A stretch of 64,000 bases of DNA from Dehalococcoidia bacterium (GCA_028285005.1 JANQQP010000009.1:1-64000), one strand, 5' to 3'; shown: positions 55,274-64,000, counted from the stretch's first letter. Made by a program: numbers and translations. The notes: generated by a model not told the origin, from the sequence alone.

Positions 55274-56077
55274 TCAGGCTGCGGCGCTCATCGGTTCATC
55301 CACTTTGCGATAGAGCGAAGTTGCGAACCGTTCGAGACCGAACATCTTCGGATTCAGAATCGTCTCCGTGCCGCCAACGAACAACACACCGTCCGGCTTG
55401 AGAGAAGCGACGAACTTCTCATTCAGCGTCTGCTTGGCCTCGTCCGAGAAGTAGATCACCACGTTCCTGCACATGATCAGATCGAAGTTCCGCTCAAACC
55501 TGTCTGAGAGCAGGTTCAGCTTGCCGAACTTCGCCTTGCTGACAATTTCAGGCTTCACATACCAGCCGGTGTCCCGCTTCTCAAAGTACTTCTGCCTTGA
55601 GAGAGCAGGCGCGTTCTTGACCTCGGCGTCCGGGTAAGGACCGCCGTTTCTGCTGATCTCAATCGAGCCCTCATCTATGTCCGTGCCCAGCAGCGTGTAG
55701 TCCAGTCCTGGCTTGATCTGGTCCATGTACATGGCAACCGAGTACGCCTCGTTGCCTCGAGACGATCCAGCGCTCCAGATCTTCGGCGATGGGCTGTTCC
55801 TGATGATCTCCGGCAGCACAGTTGTCCGAAGAGCATCGAACTGCGCGGCGTCCCGGAAGAACTCGGTGACGTTGATGGTCAGGAACGTCCTGAGTGCCTC
55901 ACGCAGCTCGTCGTCGTTCGGCAGCTTCTCGCAGAATTCTTCCACCGAGCACTTGCCATTCCGCTCGACAAACGCCGTCAGCCTGCGTTGCATCTGGCCC
56001 GGCTTGTAGAAACCCAGGTCTATGTCCAGGTAAGTCTTGATCGCCTTTGATATCAGCACATACTCTTCGTCGTTCAA
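55274..56077 (-). CDS. cheR: chemotaxis protein methyltransferase CheR
   Basis: Methylates glutamates of chemoreceptors with S-adenosylmethionine. 267 residues with the N-terminal helical domain (about 1-75), INVTEFFRD, the SAM motif IWSAGSSRGNEAYS (a variant of the usual CSTGEEPYS), GTDID and FDLIMCRNVVIYF. Start is TTG with AGGAG eight bases upstream. The C-terminus lacks extra tetratricopeptide repeats. The SAM motif change (EE to NE) is noteworthy but not obviously inactivating. Confidence 0.95.
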   Translation of the reverse strand: MNDEEYVLISKAIKTYLDIDLGFYKPGQMQRRLTAFVERNGKCSVEEFCEKLPNDDELREALRTFLTINVTEFFRDAAQFDALRTTVLPEIIRNSPSPKIWSAGSSRGNEAYSVAMYMDQIKPGLDYTLLGTDIDEGSIEISRNGGPYPDAEVKNAPALSRQKYFEKRDTGWYVKPEIVSKAKFGKLNLLSDRFERNFDLIMCRNVVIYFSDEAKQTLNEKFVASLKPDGVLFVGGTETILNPKMFGLERFATSLYRKVDEPMSAAA

Positions 56078-56116
56078 TCCGCCGCTCCTGTACCAACTGC
56101 TTGGGCAATTATTTGC

Positions 56117-57220
56117 CTAGTCCGCTGCGCCTGCTCCGCTCGAAAGACCCCGCTCATACAACTTCACGACCTGTCTCGCGAGCTTGTCAATCGGAGCGAC
56201 CTTTGTAGCGTGCCCCGCCTCAACAACTGCGCGTGGCATGCCGTATACGACACAAGTCGACTCGTCTTCGACCACCACCGGTCCGCCTGCGGCCTTGATC
56301 GCACCGCAGCCATCTCTGCCGTCCGCTCCCATGCCGGTCAGCACTACGCCCATCGATTTGCTGCCGAAGTTGCGGGCCACAGACTGCATCGTGATATCAG
56401 CCGCCGGACGCACACCGTGCATCGTCGGCCCATCTGTCAGATCAACCTCACCGTTCCTGGCAACCTCCAGGTGGTGGCCTCCGGGAGCCATTAAAACCGT
56501 GCCGCCCTGCAGGAACTCGCCTTGCTCGGCCTCGTGCACGTCGAGAGCACCAGCGCCATCGAGACGCTCGGCGAGAGACTTCGTGAACCCGGCTGGCATG
56601 TGCTGAACAGCGATATAGGCGACTCGCTCATCTGCCGGCAGGTACGGCACAACTGATGCCAGCGCCCTCGGCCCACCTGTTGACGAAGCGATCACTATCA
56701 CCCGCTCGAGCTTCTTCGCATCGCGGGCGCTGCCTGACGATGCCGCAGCTCCGCGGGGCTGTCGAGCTGTCTCAGGCTGACTCTCCGAGCGGATTGCCCT
56801 TGCGAGTCTGGCCACAGGGACCCTGGCCGCCAGCTTGATTGTCTCGACGAGGTCTCTATCGCCGGTGCCACCGCCGGCAGCATCCGCAATTGAAGGCTTG
56901 AGGAAGAAATCGACAGCGCCCAGCTCAAGCGCATTCAGCGTCGTGTCTGTGTCTTCACCGGTCAGGCTACTCAACATGACCACCGGCGTCGGGCGACTGG
57001 CCATGATCTGCTTCAACGCCCCAAGTCCGTCGAGCTTCGGCATCTGGACATCCATGGTTATGACGTCCGGAGCCACGGACTCCAGCTTCTCAAGCGCCTC
57101 TTGCCCGTCACGGGCCGTTTCGATGCGCTCCACATCCGGGTCGCCATCCAGCCGCTTTGAGATCATTGACCGCGCAAATGCAGAGTCGTCTACGACCAGC
57201 ACTGTGAGTCTCTTATCCAC
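56117..57220 (-). CDS. cheB: chemotaxis response regulator protein-glutamate methylesterase CheB
   Basis: 367 residues from GTG 57220 with AGGAG upstream. The receiver domain (about 1-120) has VVDDSAFARS, the phosphoacceptor Asp in ITMDVQMPKLDG and Lys in FFLKPS. The methylesterase domain (about 170-360) has the catalytic Ser in IASSTGGPRAL, His in VQHMPAGFT and Asp in LTGMGADGRDG. It removes methyl groups from receptors to reset sensitivity and lies between cheY and cheR. Confidence 0.97.
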   Translation of the reverse strand: MDKRLTVLVVDDSAFARSMISKRLDGDPDVERIETARDGQEALEKLESVAPDVITMDVQMPKLDGLGALKQIMASRPTPVVMLSSLTGEDTDTTLNALELGAVDFFLKPSIADAAGGGTGDRDLVETIKLAARVPVARLARAIRSESQPETARQPRGAAASSGSARDAKKLERVIVIASSTGGPRALASVVPYLPADERVAYIAVQHMPAGFTKSLAERLDGAGALDVHEAEQGEFLQGGTVLMAPGGHHLEVARNGEVDLTDGPTMHGVRPAADITMQSVARNFGSKSMGVVLTGMGADGRDGCGAIKAAGGPVVVEDESTCVVYGMPRAVVEAGHATKVAPIDKLARQVVKLYERGLSSGAGAAD

Positions 57221-57311
57221 CTTAGAACTCCTGCCATGTCCACTGAAAATTGGTCCGCCACGCGGCCTTGCCGTGCAGAATCCCCCTCAACACCCGACAC
57301 GATCGACGTCG

Positions 57312-57668
57312 CTAGGCGACCAGCTTCTGGACAGCCTCCAACACCCTGTCGGCGTCGAACGGCTTAACAACGAAGTCCTTCGCGCCGATCTTGAGGGCCT
57401 CCATGACGATCGACTGCTGGCCCATGGCTGTGACCATTGCCACCTTGCAGTTGGTGTCATGAGCCTTGATCTCTTTCAGAGCGCTCAGGCCATCCATGTC
57501 AGGCATCGTGATGTCAAGCAGCACCGCGTCAGGGCTGTTGGACTTGTACTGATCAACAGCCTCCCGGCCCGTGCTCGCCTCAACAACCTCATGACCGTTC
57601 TCAGTCAGGAGCTTGCTGCACCGCAGACGCATGAACGCCGCGTCATCTACTACCAGGATCTTTGCCAA
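57312..57668 (-). CDS. cheY: chemotaxis response regulator CheY
   Basis: 118-residue single receiver domain. Acidic pair in VVDDAAF (Asp8, Asp9), phosphoacceptor in LLDITMPDMDG (about Asp52), Thr in MVTAMG and Lys in VVKPF. The start is TTG with AGGAGG eight bases upstream. As the only single-domain receiver of the operon it is the likely partner of the FliM-like motif in the gene at 53136-53993. Confidence 0.95.
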   Translation of the reverse strand: MAKILVVDDAAFMRLRCSKLLTENGHEVVEASTGREAVDQYKSNSPDAVLLDITMPDMDGLSALKEIKAHDTNCKVAMVTAMGQQSIVMEALKIGAKDFVVKPFDADRVLEAVQKLVA

Positions 57669-57685
57669 CTCGATTCCTCCTGGAC

Positions 57686-58183
57686 CTAGAGGTCCGTCTG
57701 GTCCTTACCGGCCGTAGCGACCGTGACCTTGCCTGTGCCGACGAAAAGCCGGACAGTCCTCCCCTGGGTACCCCCCAGGTCCTCAGCCTTCACCCTGCGG
57801 CCGGCTCCGCTCAGCAGAGCCTTTACCGCCTCAATATTTCTGTCGCCGATGTTCATCTGGTTTTGGCTTGGCGCGCTCACCGGCATCATCTGTGCCCCGC
57901 CTGCCAGCTTGATCACCAGGCTCTTGGAAGCTCCCGCTTCCTCCATCTGCTGGAACAGCATCGGGATAGCGATATCGGCGAACTTCGCCGTCTGTCGCCT
58001 CTCTTCACCACCGCTGTCCGGCAGGACTATGTGCGCCATTCCAGCGATCTTGTTGATCGGGTCGTACGCGGCCACACACACGCACGAGCCAAGTCCAAGA
58101 CTTACCAGTGTGTCTTCAGCTGTTTCCGAAACGGCGATCTCCCCCAAACCCACCACCGTTGGCTGTACCGCCGCCGTGGTCAT
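57686..58183 (-). CDS. cheD: chemoreceptor glutamine deamidase CheD
   Basis: 165 residues. The catalytic Cys is in GLGSCVCVAAYDP (about 32-36) and His in GMAHIVLPDS (about 50-55), the family's Cys-His-Thr set. CheD deamidates receptor glutamines and also binds CheC. The cheD start overlaps the stop of the CheC-like gene by four bases, the classical CheC-CheD arrangement. Confidence 0.95.
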   Translation of the reverse strand: MTTAAVQPTVVGLGEIAVSETAEDTLVSLGLGSCVCVAAYDPINKIAGMAHIVLPDSGGEERRQTAKFADIAIPMLFQQMEEAGASKSLVIKLAGGAQMMPVSAPSQNQMNIGDRNIEAVKALLSGAGRRVKAEDLGGTQGRTVRLFVGTGKVTVATAGKDQTDL

Positions 58184-58794
58184 GCTGCCAGTCCCTTCTG
58201 GAACGCCTGCTCGCGGAACTCGTTTGATGGGATCACTACGAAGGTCCCATCCACCTGAGTCTCGTCAGTTCCGTAAGTTGTCTGCAGCAGGTCCACCTCA
58301 TCCGAGTCCATCATGATCTCGGCCAGGATGTAGTCCAGCACCGCGCCCGTCATGTCCTCGCGGACCGTTGGCGGAGTAGTCATCAGCTGGATGCCCGTCT
58401 CGTCGCCCATTGAGTTCAGGAAGAACGAGCACATGATGTTGCCCATCTCACCAAGCGTCGAAAGCTCCAGCTCTCCCAGCTCGTTTGAAGTGCCTGGGTC
58501 CTGCCCAAGCAGAATGTCGATGATCGAGAACGCCGCTTCCGGCGAGTGCAGGAGAGCCATGTGGAAACCCGGCTTCTCCTCAACTGCCAGCAGAATGCCG
58601 ACGGTTATCTTCCCGGCGCCACCAAGCTTCTCGGGGATCTCCGTCACATCCACAGTCTCCGACCTGATGTCAGAGACGGCGATCTTCGATCCCGCCATCT
58701 CGGTGAGACCGGAGATTGAGTGATCAACAGCCTTCCGCACCAGCGCATCCCAGCGGGCGCGCTGCGCGTCAGTAAATGCCACCTGATTAGTCAA
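58180..58794 (-). CDS. cheC: CheC family CheY-P phosphatase
   Basis: 204 residues from TTG 58794, with GGAGG about six bases upstream. The CheC/CheX phosphatase motif appears once as LSTLGEMGNIMCSFFLNSMGD (Glu-Asn pair); the second, matching segment (GAVLDYILAEIMM) lacks the pair, so only one active site is expected. CheC dephosphorylates CheY-P and is stimulated by CheD, encoded next. Confidence 0.9.
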   Translation of the reverse strand: MTNQVAFTDAQRARWDALVRKAVDHSISGLTEMAGSKIAVSDIRSETVDVTEIPEKLGGAGKITVGILLAVEEKPGFHMALLHSPEAAFSIIDILLGQDPGTSNELGELELSTLGEMGNIMCSFFLNSMGDETGIQLMTTPPTVREDMTGAVLDYILAEIMMDSDEVDLLQTTYGTDETQVDGTFVVIPSNEFREQAFQKGLAA

Positions 58795-58833
58795 ATCTCG
58801 CCTCCGTCCGTTCCTTCCAGAGTTCAGTCACCG

Positions 58834-61035
58834 TCAGGCCGCCGTGTCCAGCATCTGAACGTCACCTTCGCCAGACTGCTTCGACGGCCCGTAATTGCCA
58901 GCAGCGGCGACCAGGCCGCCAACGTCCAGGATCAGCACCACCCGACCGTCACCCAGGATGCTTGCCCCCGTCACGCCCTTCATATCGCCCACGTACTTGC
59001 CAAGTGACTTCACCACGATCTCTTGCGGCTCGAGCAGAGAATCGACCACTACACCGGTCAGGCGCTCGCCAACCCGCACAACAACGACGTGTCGAGTCTC
59101 GGAGTCGACTGACTCCTCGACCTTTCGCTCCAGGCCCGTTGCGTCCGCCAGGTCAATCAGCGGGATCACGCGGTCGCGCAACCTGAAGACCTCGCGGCCC
59201 TGGACCGTCTGAATAGATTCGTGCTGCAGCTTGACCGCCTCGAGGACATAGACCAGCGGGATGGCGCACAGCACATCGCTAACCCGCACGAGGATCGAGT
59301 TAACCGTCGCCAGCGTTAGAGGCAGTCTCAGCGACAGGGTCGTGCCCTTGCCGAGCTCCGATTGCAGGTCAACGAAGCCATTGATCGCTTCGATGTTCTT
59401 CTTGACGATGTCCATTCCGACACCGCGTCCGGAAAGCTCGGTCGCCTCTTCCTTTGTCGAAGCTCCCGGCATGAAGATCAGGTCCAGCGCTTCCGAGTCC
59501 GAAAGCCGCCTGGCAGCCTCGGCGGAGATTAGGCCCTTGCCAACGAAGCTCTGGCGCAGCTTGTCCGGGTCGATGCCACTGCCGTCGTCCTTCACCTTGA
59601 TCACGATGTGACCCTGCTCGTGGTAGGCCGACAGCTCGATCGTGCCCGTCTCCGGCTTGCCGGCAGCCTTCCTGCCCTCGGCATCCTCGAGACCGTGGTC
59701 GAGCGCGTTCCGCAGCATGTGGACCAGCGGGTCCCGGATCCGTTCGATCACCGTCCTGTCGATCTCCGTCTCGCCGCCCTCGATGTTGAAGTCGATTGGC
59801 TTTTCAAGCTTGCGGGACAGGTCGCGCATCATGCGCGGGAATGCATTGAACACAGTGGATATCGGCAGCATCCGGACCTTCATGAAGTCTTCCTGAAGGT
59901 CATCAACTACCTTGACGATGTGCGAAGAGGTCTTGCCAAGCGAGCCGATCAACTCGTCGCCCTGGTACTTCGTTATTAGCGACCGTTCGATCTGCTGAAT
60001 GCGCGTCCTGTCGATCACCAGCTCGCCGATCAGGTTCATCAGGTGGTCGAGGCGCTCAACATCGATGCGTACCGTCTGAGCGGCGGTCTTGTGTTGACCC
60101 TCGGAGGCCGCTGCCTCCTTGACCGGCTTGTCTTCTCCAGCGGCGGCTTCAGCGTCGGCCGTAGCCTCAGCAGTTGGCTCTGTCTGGGCCTCTGACTGCT
60201 TTTCTGAAGGATCAAACTGCTTGACCGTGAGCGACGCGATGTCCTGCACTTCAGACAGTCGAGACTCGATATCCTCGGCCGGCAGGTCGGTACCGATCAA
60301 GGCCGAATAGCCCGTGCCAATCTCTTCTGCGGCAATCTGCTCTTCGGTCGGGTTGGAGGTGATGATCTTGCCGAACTCAACCAGCTCGGAATGAAGCTGG
60401 AAGAACCTGACGGCGCCAAACGCAGCCTCGTCTTCCAGGGTGGCGTCCACGCGGAACACGAGCCGGTTCGAGTCGGTCTGCGCTTGTATCTCCGTCAGCA
60501 CCGCCTCGTCGGTCTCCAGTTGAGGCAGGCCGGAGTCGCCTCCTTTGCCTGAGTCAGCTGACTCACCGGTCTGCGCGGCAACCGCTGCATCGGCCTCCTT
60601 CACGAGGCTCTCGAAATCGACCTCGATCCCCTGCGCGTCGATCAGCTCTTCGTTCAACACACGTAAGGCGTCAAGACTGTGCAGCAGTGAGTCGACCACT
60701 TCTGGAGTGACGACAATCACGCCGTTGCGTAGCTTGTCGAGCATGCTCTCCATGGCGTGGGCCACTTCAGACATCGCCCGGTAGCCGATCATTGCCGAAG
60801 AGCCCTTCAATGTGTGGGCGGCGCGGAAAATGGCAGCCAGTCCCTCTTCGGTGGACTCCTTCTCCAGCTTGATGACCTCTTCGTCAAGAAGCTGTAGCTG
60901 CTCTTCTGCCTCCTCCAGGAAGACTTTCATGTCATCCGGAGAGAGGTCCTCTGCGATATTCGGCAAGTTGTCGCTCACTTGATTCAATCCAGTGGAGCGG
61001 ATGCAAGGGCGGCAAACGTTTGCCCACTCTTCCAC
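58834..61035 (-). CDS. cheA: chemotaxis histidine kinase CheA
   Basis: 733 residues if the first GTG (61035) is used; a GTG at 60978 is an alternative, and neither has a strong Shine-Dalgarno. Domains: P1 Hpt (about 33-135) with phosphorylated His74 in AAHTLKGSS; a P2-like alpha/beta region (about 180-285); P3 dimerization (TVRIDVERLDHLMNLIGELV); P4 ATPase (LVHMLRNALDHGLED, DDGSGID, GRGVGMDIV); and the P5 CheW-like domain (about 600-725). It is the first gene of the operon and the kinase for CheY and CheB. No CheW gene is in the window. Confidence 0.96.
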   Translation of the reverse strand: MEEWANVCRPCIRSTGLNQVSDNLPNIAEDLSPDDMKVFLEEAEEQLQLLDEEVIKLEKESTEEGLAAIFRAAHTLKGSSAMIGYRAMSEVAHAMESMLDKLRNGVIVVTPEVVDSLLHSLDALRVLNEELIDAQGIEVDFESLVKEADAAVAAQTGESADSGKGGDSGLPQLETDEAVLTEIQAQTDSNRLVFRVDATLEDEAAFGAVRFFQLHSELVEFGKIITSNPTEEQIAAEEIGTGYSALIGTDLPAEDIESRLSEVQDIASLTVKQFDPSEKQSEAQTEPTAEATADAEAAAGEDKPVKEAAASEGQHKTAAQTVRIDVERLDHLMNLIGELVIDRTRIQQIERSLITKYQGDELIGSLGKTSSHIVKVVDDLQEDFMKVRMLPISTVFNAFPRMMRDLSRKLEKPIDFNIEGGETEIDRTVIERIRDPLVHMLRNALDHGLEDAEGRKAAGKPETGTIELSAYHEQGHIVIKVKDDGSGIDPDKLRQSFVGKGLISAEAARRLSDSEALDLIFMPGASTKEEATELSGRGVGMDIVKKNIEAINGFVDLQSELGKGTTLSLRLPLTLATVNSILVRVSDVLCAIPLVYVLEAVKLQHESIQTVQGREVFRLRDRVIPLIDLADATGLERKVEESVDSETRHVVVVRVGERLTGVVVDSLLEPQEIVVKSLGKYVGDMKGVTGASILGDGRVVLILDVGGLVAAAGNYGPSKQSGEGDVQMLDTAA

Positions 61036-61163
61036 TCGACCCCTGGCTGCCCTTACCGGCCGTGATTAGCCCTGCGCCTGATCCGGTCCGCGCTGTGAAA
61101 CGGCCTGATGCCTGTCCCACCTGCTGCACAACAACCCATTTAAGAGACGGTCACCAGATCGGA

Positions 61164-61195
61164 CATCGGTGGTTACCACGTCGCGACCATCGGTG
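61164..61195. promoter_or_regulatory. candidate operator region upstream of the che operon
   Basis: Two CATCGGTG direct repeats (61164-61171 and 61188-61195) flank the palindromes GTGGTTACCAC (61169-61179) and GTCGCGAC (61180-61187). They lie in the 262-base gap about 130 bases upstream of cheA. No convincing -10/-35 pair was found, so this is a weak candidate regulatory site only. Confidence 0.3.
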
Positions 61196-61297
61196 AAATC
61201 AACAGGTGAGGCTCGAAGTCGCGGGTAGCTGGCCGGTGAGCAGTGTGCGAGCCGCGGCGAGACCCTGCTGTCGCCAGGTTTCGAGAGACGTCGGGCT

Positions 61298-62335
61298 CTA
61301 CGCCTGCCCTACGGATGCGCGTATGCAGGCGACGGTGTGACCGGGCTCAAGCTCGCGCGATTCCGGTACCCCCAGAGAGCAGTCGTCGATGGCGATTGGG
61401 CAGCGAGTGTTGAAGACGCAGCCAGGCGGAGGAGCGATAGGGCTTGGAATGTCTCCTCGCAGCACAATTCGCTCTCTACCGCGTTCAACAATCGGGTCAG
61501 GCACAGGCACGGCTGAGAGTAGAGCTTGCGTGTACGGGTGCAGAGGCTCCTCGTAGATCTGCCTGCTCTCTGCAAACTCCATGATCTTGCCAAGGTACAT
61601 AACGGCAACGCGATCGCTGATATGCCGGACTACGGACAGGTCATGCGCTATGAACAGGTACGCGAGGTTGAACTGCTCCTGCAGGTCCTGCAGCAGGTTG
61701 ATGACCTGCGCCTGTATCGAGACATCCAGCGCAGAGACCGGCTCGTCAAGGATGATCAAACTCGGTCTCGCAGCAAGCGCCCTAGCAACGCCGATCCGCT
61801 GTCGCTGACCACCGCTGAACTCATGTGGGTAGCGGTTTAGCAGGGCCGGGTTCAGGCCGACCGTTTCCATAAGCCCGGCCACTGTGTCAACGAACTCGCC
61901 CTTGCCAGAAGTCAGCTTGTGGACTGCCAACGGCTCGCCAACGATCGCTCCAGCAGTCATACGCGGGTTCAGAGCGCCGTACGGGTCCTGGAATACGATG
62001 CCCATCTGCTTGCGCACAGCCCGTAACGCCGAACCCTTTAGCGAGGTCACTTCCTCGCCATTGAACTTGATAGAGCCACCTGTCGCCTTTACAAGCTGAA
62101 TGATGGCTTTGCCGATCGTCGTTTTGCCCGAGCCGCTTTCGCCCACAAGACCCAGCGTCTCTCCGGGCTTGATGGAGAAGCTGACGCCGTCGACGGCCTT
62201 CACCGCCGCCACCTGCCGCTGGAAGATCAGGCCGCGCTTGATCGGGAAGTGCACCTGCAGGTCGCGCACAGTCAGCAGGTCATCGGCCCCGCTTGCTGGC
62301 GAACTGGCGGCCACGGTCTGTACCTGCGAGGTCAT
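61298..62335 (-). CDS. oligopeptide/dipeptide ABC transporter ATP-binding protein (OppF/DppF type)
   Basis: 345 residues from ATG 62335. Walker A GLVGESGSGKTT, signature SGGQRQR, Walker B LIILDEPVSALD and the H-loop HDLSVV are all present. The C-terminal oligopeptide_ATPase C domain (PPPGCVFNTRCP) is typical of OppD/OppF. The start overlaps the stop of the preceding ATPase gene by four bases. Permease and binding-protein genes are not in the window, so the substrate is open. Confidence 0.95.
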   Translation of the reverse strand: MTSQVQTVAASSPASGADDLLTVRDLQVHFPIKRGLIFQRQVAAVKAVDGVSFSIKPGETLGLVGESGSGKTTIGKAIIQLVKATGGSIKFNGEEVTSLKGSALRAVRKQMGIVFQDPYGALNPRMTAGAIVGEPLAVHKLTSGKGEFVDTVAGLMETVGLNPALLNRYPHEFSGGQRQRIGVARALAARPSLIILDEPVSALDVSIQAQVINLLQDLQEQFNLAYLFIAHDLSVVRHISDRVAVMYLGKIMEFAESRQIYEEPLHPYTQALLSAVPVPDPIVERGRERIVLRGDIPSPIAPPPGCVFNTRCPIAIDDCSLGVPESRELEPGHTVACIRASVGQA

Positions 62336-63360
62336 ATCTTCTGTGCCTCGACTTCGGCGCCCACGCGCTCGTGCTCCCAGCAAGCGGCGGTGTGCCGCGG
62401 CAACACCTCATCAAGCTGCGGGTCATCTGTCGAGCAGCGAGCCACCGCAAACCTGCAGCGAGGTTGGAAGGCGCAACCCTCTATCCGAGTGCCCGGATCC
62501 GGAATCTCGCCCGGAATGGGCTCCAGCCGTGAGCCCAGGTCGCGGTCGAGCCGGGGTACCGAGTGGAGCAAGCCCGCCGTGTACGGATGACGCGTCTGGT
62601 GATAAATGTTGGTCGCCTGAGCCGACTCCCTGATGCGGCCGGCGTACATAACGTTCACGCGGTCTGCGTAGCGCGCAACCACTCCGAGGTTGTGCGTGAT
62701 GATCAGCAGAGCCGTGCCAAAGCGGCTCGTCAGGTCCTTCATTAACTCCAGGATCTGCGCCTGGATTGTCACATCAAGAGCCGTCGTCGCCTCATCGGCA
62801 ATCAGCAGCTTCGGGTTGCAGCTCATCGCAATTGCGATCATGACGCGCTGCCGCTGGCCTCCGCTCAACTGGTGCGGATAGTCATTTATCCGATGGCCCG
62901 CATCGGGAATCCCGACCATTCCCAGAAGCTCGACCGCGCGCCGCCTCGCCTCACTCGTGCTCATATCCTGGTGAAGTTGCAGCGGCTCGGTGATCTGTCG
63001 CCCAATGGTGAGCACCGGGTTGAGCGAGGTCATCGGCTCCTGGAAGATCATCCCGATCTCAGCACCGCGGACTTTGCGCATCTGCTTGTCCGAGATTGCC
63101 AGCAGGTCGCGACCCTCGAACCAGACCCTGCCGCCGACGATGCGCCCGGGCGGACTCTGTATGAGCCGCATGATCGAAAGAGCGGTCACGCTCTTCCCAC
63201 AGCCGCTCTCACCGACGAGGCTCACCGTCTCACCGGCGTGAACGTCGAACGTCACACCGTCAGCCGCCCTCACGATCCCGTCTTCCGTGACGAACTCGGT
63301 CGTCAGCCCCTCAACTGAAAGGAGCGGCTCGCTGCTATTTCCCGCGCTCAGTTCCTGCAT
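62332..63360 (-). CDS. oligopeptide/dipeptide ABC transporter ATP-binding protein (OppD/DppD type)
   Basis: 342 residues from ATG 63360. Walker A SLVGESGCGKS, signature SGGQRQR, Walker B LLIADEATTALD and the C-terminal GCAFQPRC motif mark the first ATPase of an Opp/Dpp pair. It is coupled to the second ATPase gene by an ATGA overlap. Importers of this class bring in peptides, nickel or oligosaccharides using two different ATPases. Confidence 0.95.
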   Translation of the reverse strand: MQELSAGNSSEPLLSVEGLTTEFVTEDGIVRAADGVTFDVHAGETVSLVGESGCGKSVTALSIMRLIQSPPGRIVGGRVWFEGRDLLAISDKQMRKVRGAEIGMIFQEPMTSLNPVLTIGRQITEPLQLHQDMSTSEARRRAVELLGMVGIPDAGHRINDYPHQLSGGQRQRVMIAIAMSCNPKLLIADEATTALDVTIQAQILELMKDLTSRFGTALLIITHNLGVVARYADRVNVMYAGRIRESAQATNIYHQTRHPYTAGLLHSVPRLDRDLGSRLEPIPGEIPDPGTRIEGCAFQPRCRFAVARCSTDDPQLDEVLPRHTAACWEHERVGAEVEAQKI

Positions 63361-63463
63361 ATCTGTTCAGGCCGCTAGCCGGGCGCTTGGCTTTGCGCAC
63401 ACAGTTGAGAGTACGCGTATTCCAACATTCCGGTTCCATAACGCATACTCAGCACGGCGCAGA

Positions 63464-64000
63464 CTATCCCGGGCTAAACGTCAACCAGCGCTCCTGCTCA
63501 GCCGATTCGACTCGTTTGGCGACGCAGCGGGTGAATCCAAGATTTCGTCCGGCATCGATCTCCAACATTCGACCTTCTTCGTCGGGCGCATGCTTCAGCT
63601 CTGCGTACAGCCGGTTCCACTCGAGCCAGTAGCGCCATCCATCAGGCAGCATATCTGCCGTCTCGACATCGACCTTGCCGGAGCGTTCGAGGTGCCTGCG
63701 CCACCACTGCGGACTGTGGAAGGTCCAGAAGTCCCAGTACCAGAACGGCCGCAGATGCTCCGGCGGATCATCTTCGAACTCGTTCACCAGGCCAGGAACG
63801 ACGAAACCGATCGAGCCACCACGTTTGACGAACTTCGCAAGGTATCCGATGTAGGTCTCGCTTGTTGCAAAGTAGTGGTAGGCGTCGATCGACACTACCG
63901 CGTCGAAGAACTCTTCCTCGAATGGCAGCGAGTGCGCTTCGGCGTGAACAGGATGAATCCTGTCGCTCAGTCCCGCCTGTTGGATCCGTTCCGCGTTCGA
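63464..64000 (-). CDS. class I SAM-dependent methyltransferase, 5' end outside the window
   Basis: The frame runs past the right edge of the window without a start codon, so the N-terminal part is missing; 178 C-terminal residues are visible. They include the nucleotide-binding-side motif FFDAVVSIDAYHYF (motif II/III of class I methyltransferases), preceded by an acidic helix, and a long C-terminal region. The methyl acceptor cannot be inferred. The apparent internal start at 63895 is not a real start. Confidence 0.82.
   Translation of the reverse strand, partial: SNAERIQQAGLSDRIHPVHAEAHSLPFEEEFFDAVVSIDAYHYFATSETYIGYLAKFVKRGGSIGFVVPGLVNEFEDDPPEHLRPFWYWDFWTFHSPQWWRRHLERSGKVDVETADMLPDGWRYWLEWNRLYAELKHAPDEEGRMLEIDAGRNLGFTRCVAKRVESAEQERWLTFSPG

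Overview
The window is about 60% GC with dense coding on both strands. Gene content points to a free-living bacterium that degrades organic matter, most likely a Chloroflexota relative of the SAR202/Dehalococcoidia type. This is inferred from a mix of enolase-superfamily dehydratases, SMP-30 proteins, split sulfopyruvate/phosphonopyruvate decarboxylase, CehA/McbA and EndoQ-type PHP proteins, and many lipoproteins without LPS or outer-membrane genes. No rRNA is present and no marker phylogeny could be run. Many genes start with TTG behind a good Shine-Dalgarno sequence.

Layout. 1-7.9 kb: E2 subunit of a 2-oxoacid dehydrogenase, a GT-C type membrane protein, a TIGR01777 epimerase and aconitase. 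8-25.7 kb: a catabolic and accessory stretch with an MFS carrier, two-subunit ThDP decarboxylase, a surface protein, SDR, enolase-superfamily dehydratase, VOC protein, PQQ-propeller lipoprotein, two SMP-30 lactonases, DoxX, HAD dehalogenase, TenA-ThiD, ornithine cyclodeaminase-like enzyme and a frameshifted HIT gene. Its gaps hold copies of short palindromic repeats. 25.8-42 kb: housekeeping and envelope functions, namely a SIMPL lipoprotein, ECF sigma with anti-sigma-like partner, signal peptidase I, a small zincin, endonuclease IV, SecD-SecF behind an attenuator-like leader, DUF427, peptide deformylase, a pseudo-receiver, PriA, a second enolase-superfamily enzyme and an EndoQ-like protein, then tRNA-Pro(UGG). 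43-53 kb: CehA/McbA metallohydrolase, a nitrogen cluster (AmtB, orphan winged helix, PII) and a 1560-residue subtilase-like surface protein.

53.1-61 kb: one colinear chemosensory operon, cheA-cheC-cheD-cheY-cheB-cheR, followed by a degenerate HD-GYP protein and a zinc-ribbon protein whose N-terminus copies the CheY-binding motif of FliM. No cheW, receptor or flagellar gene is in view. This is the best candidate for an undescribed system: the last two genes look like output components of a chemosensory pathway that may not drive a standard flagellum. 61.3-64 kb: two oligopeptide-type ABC ATPases and the 3' part of a methyltransferase gene.
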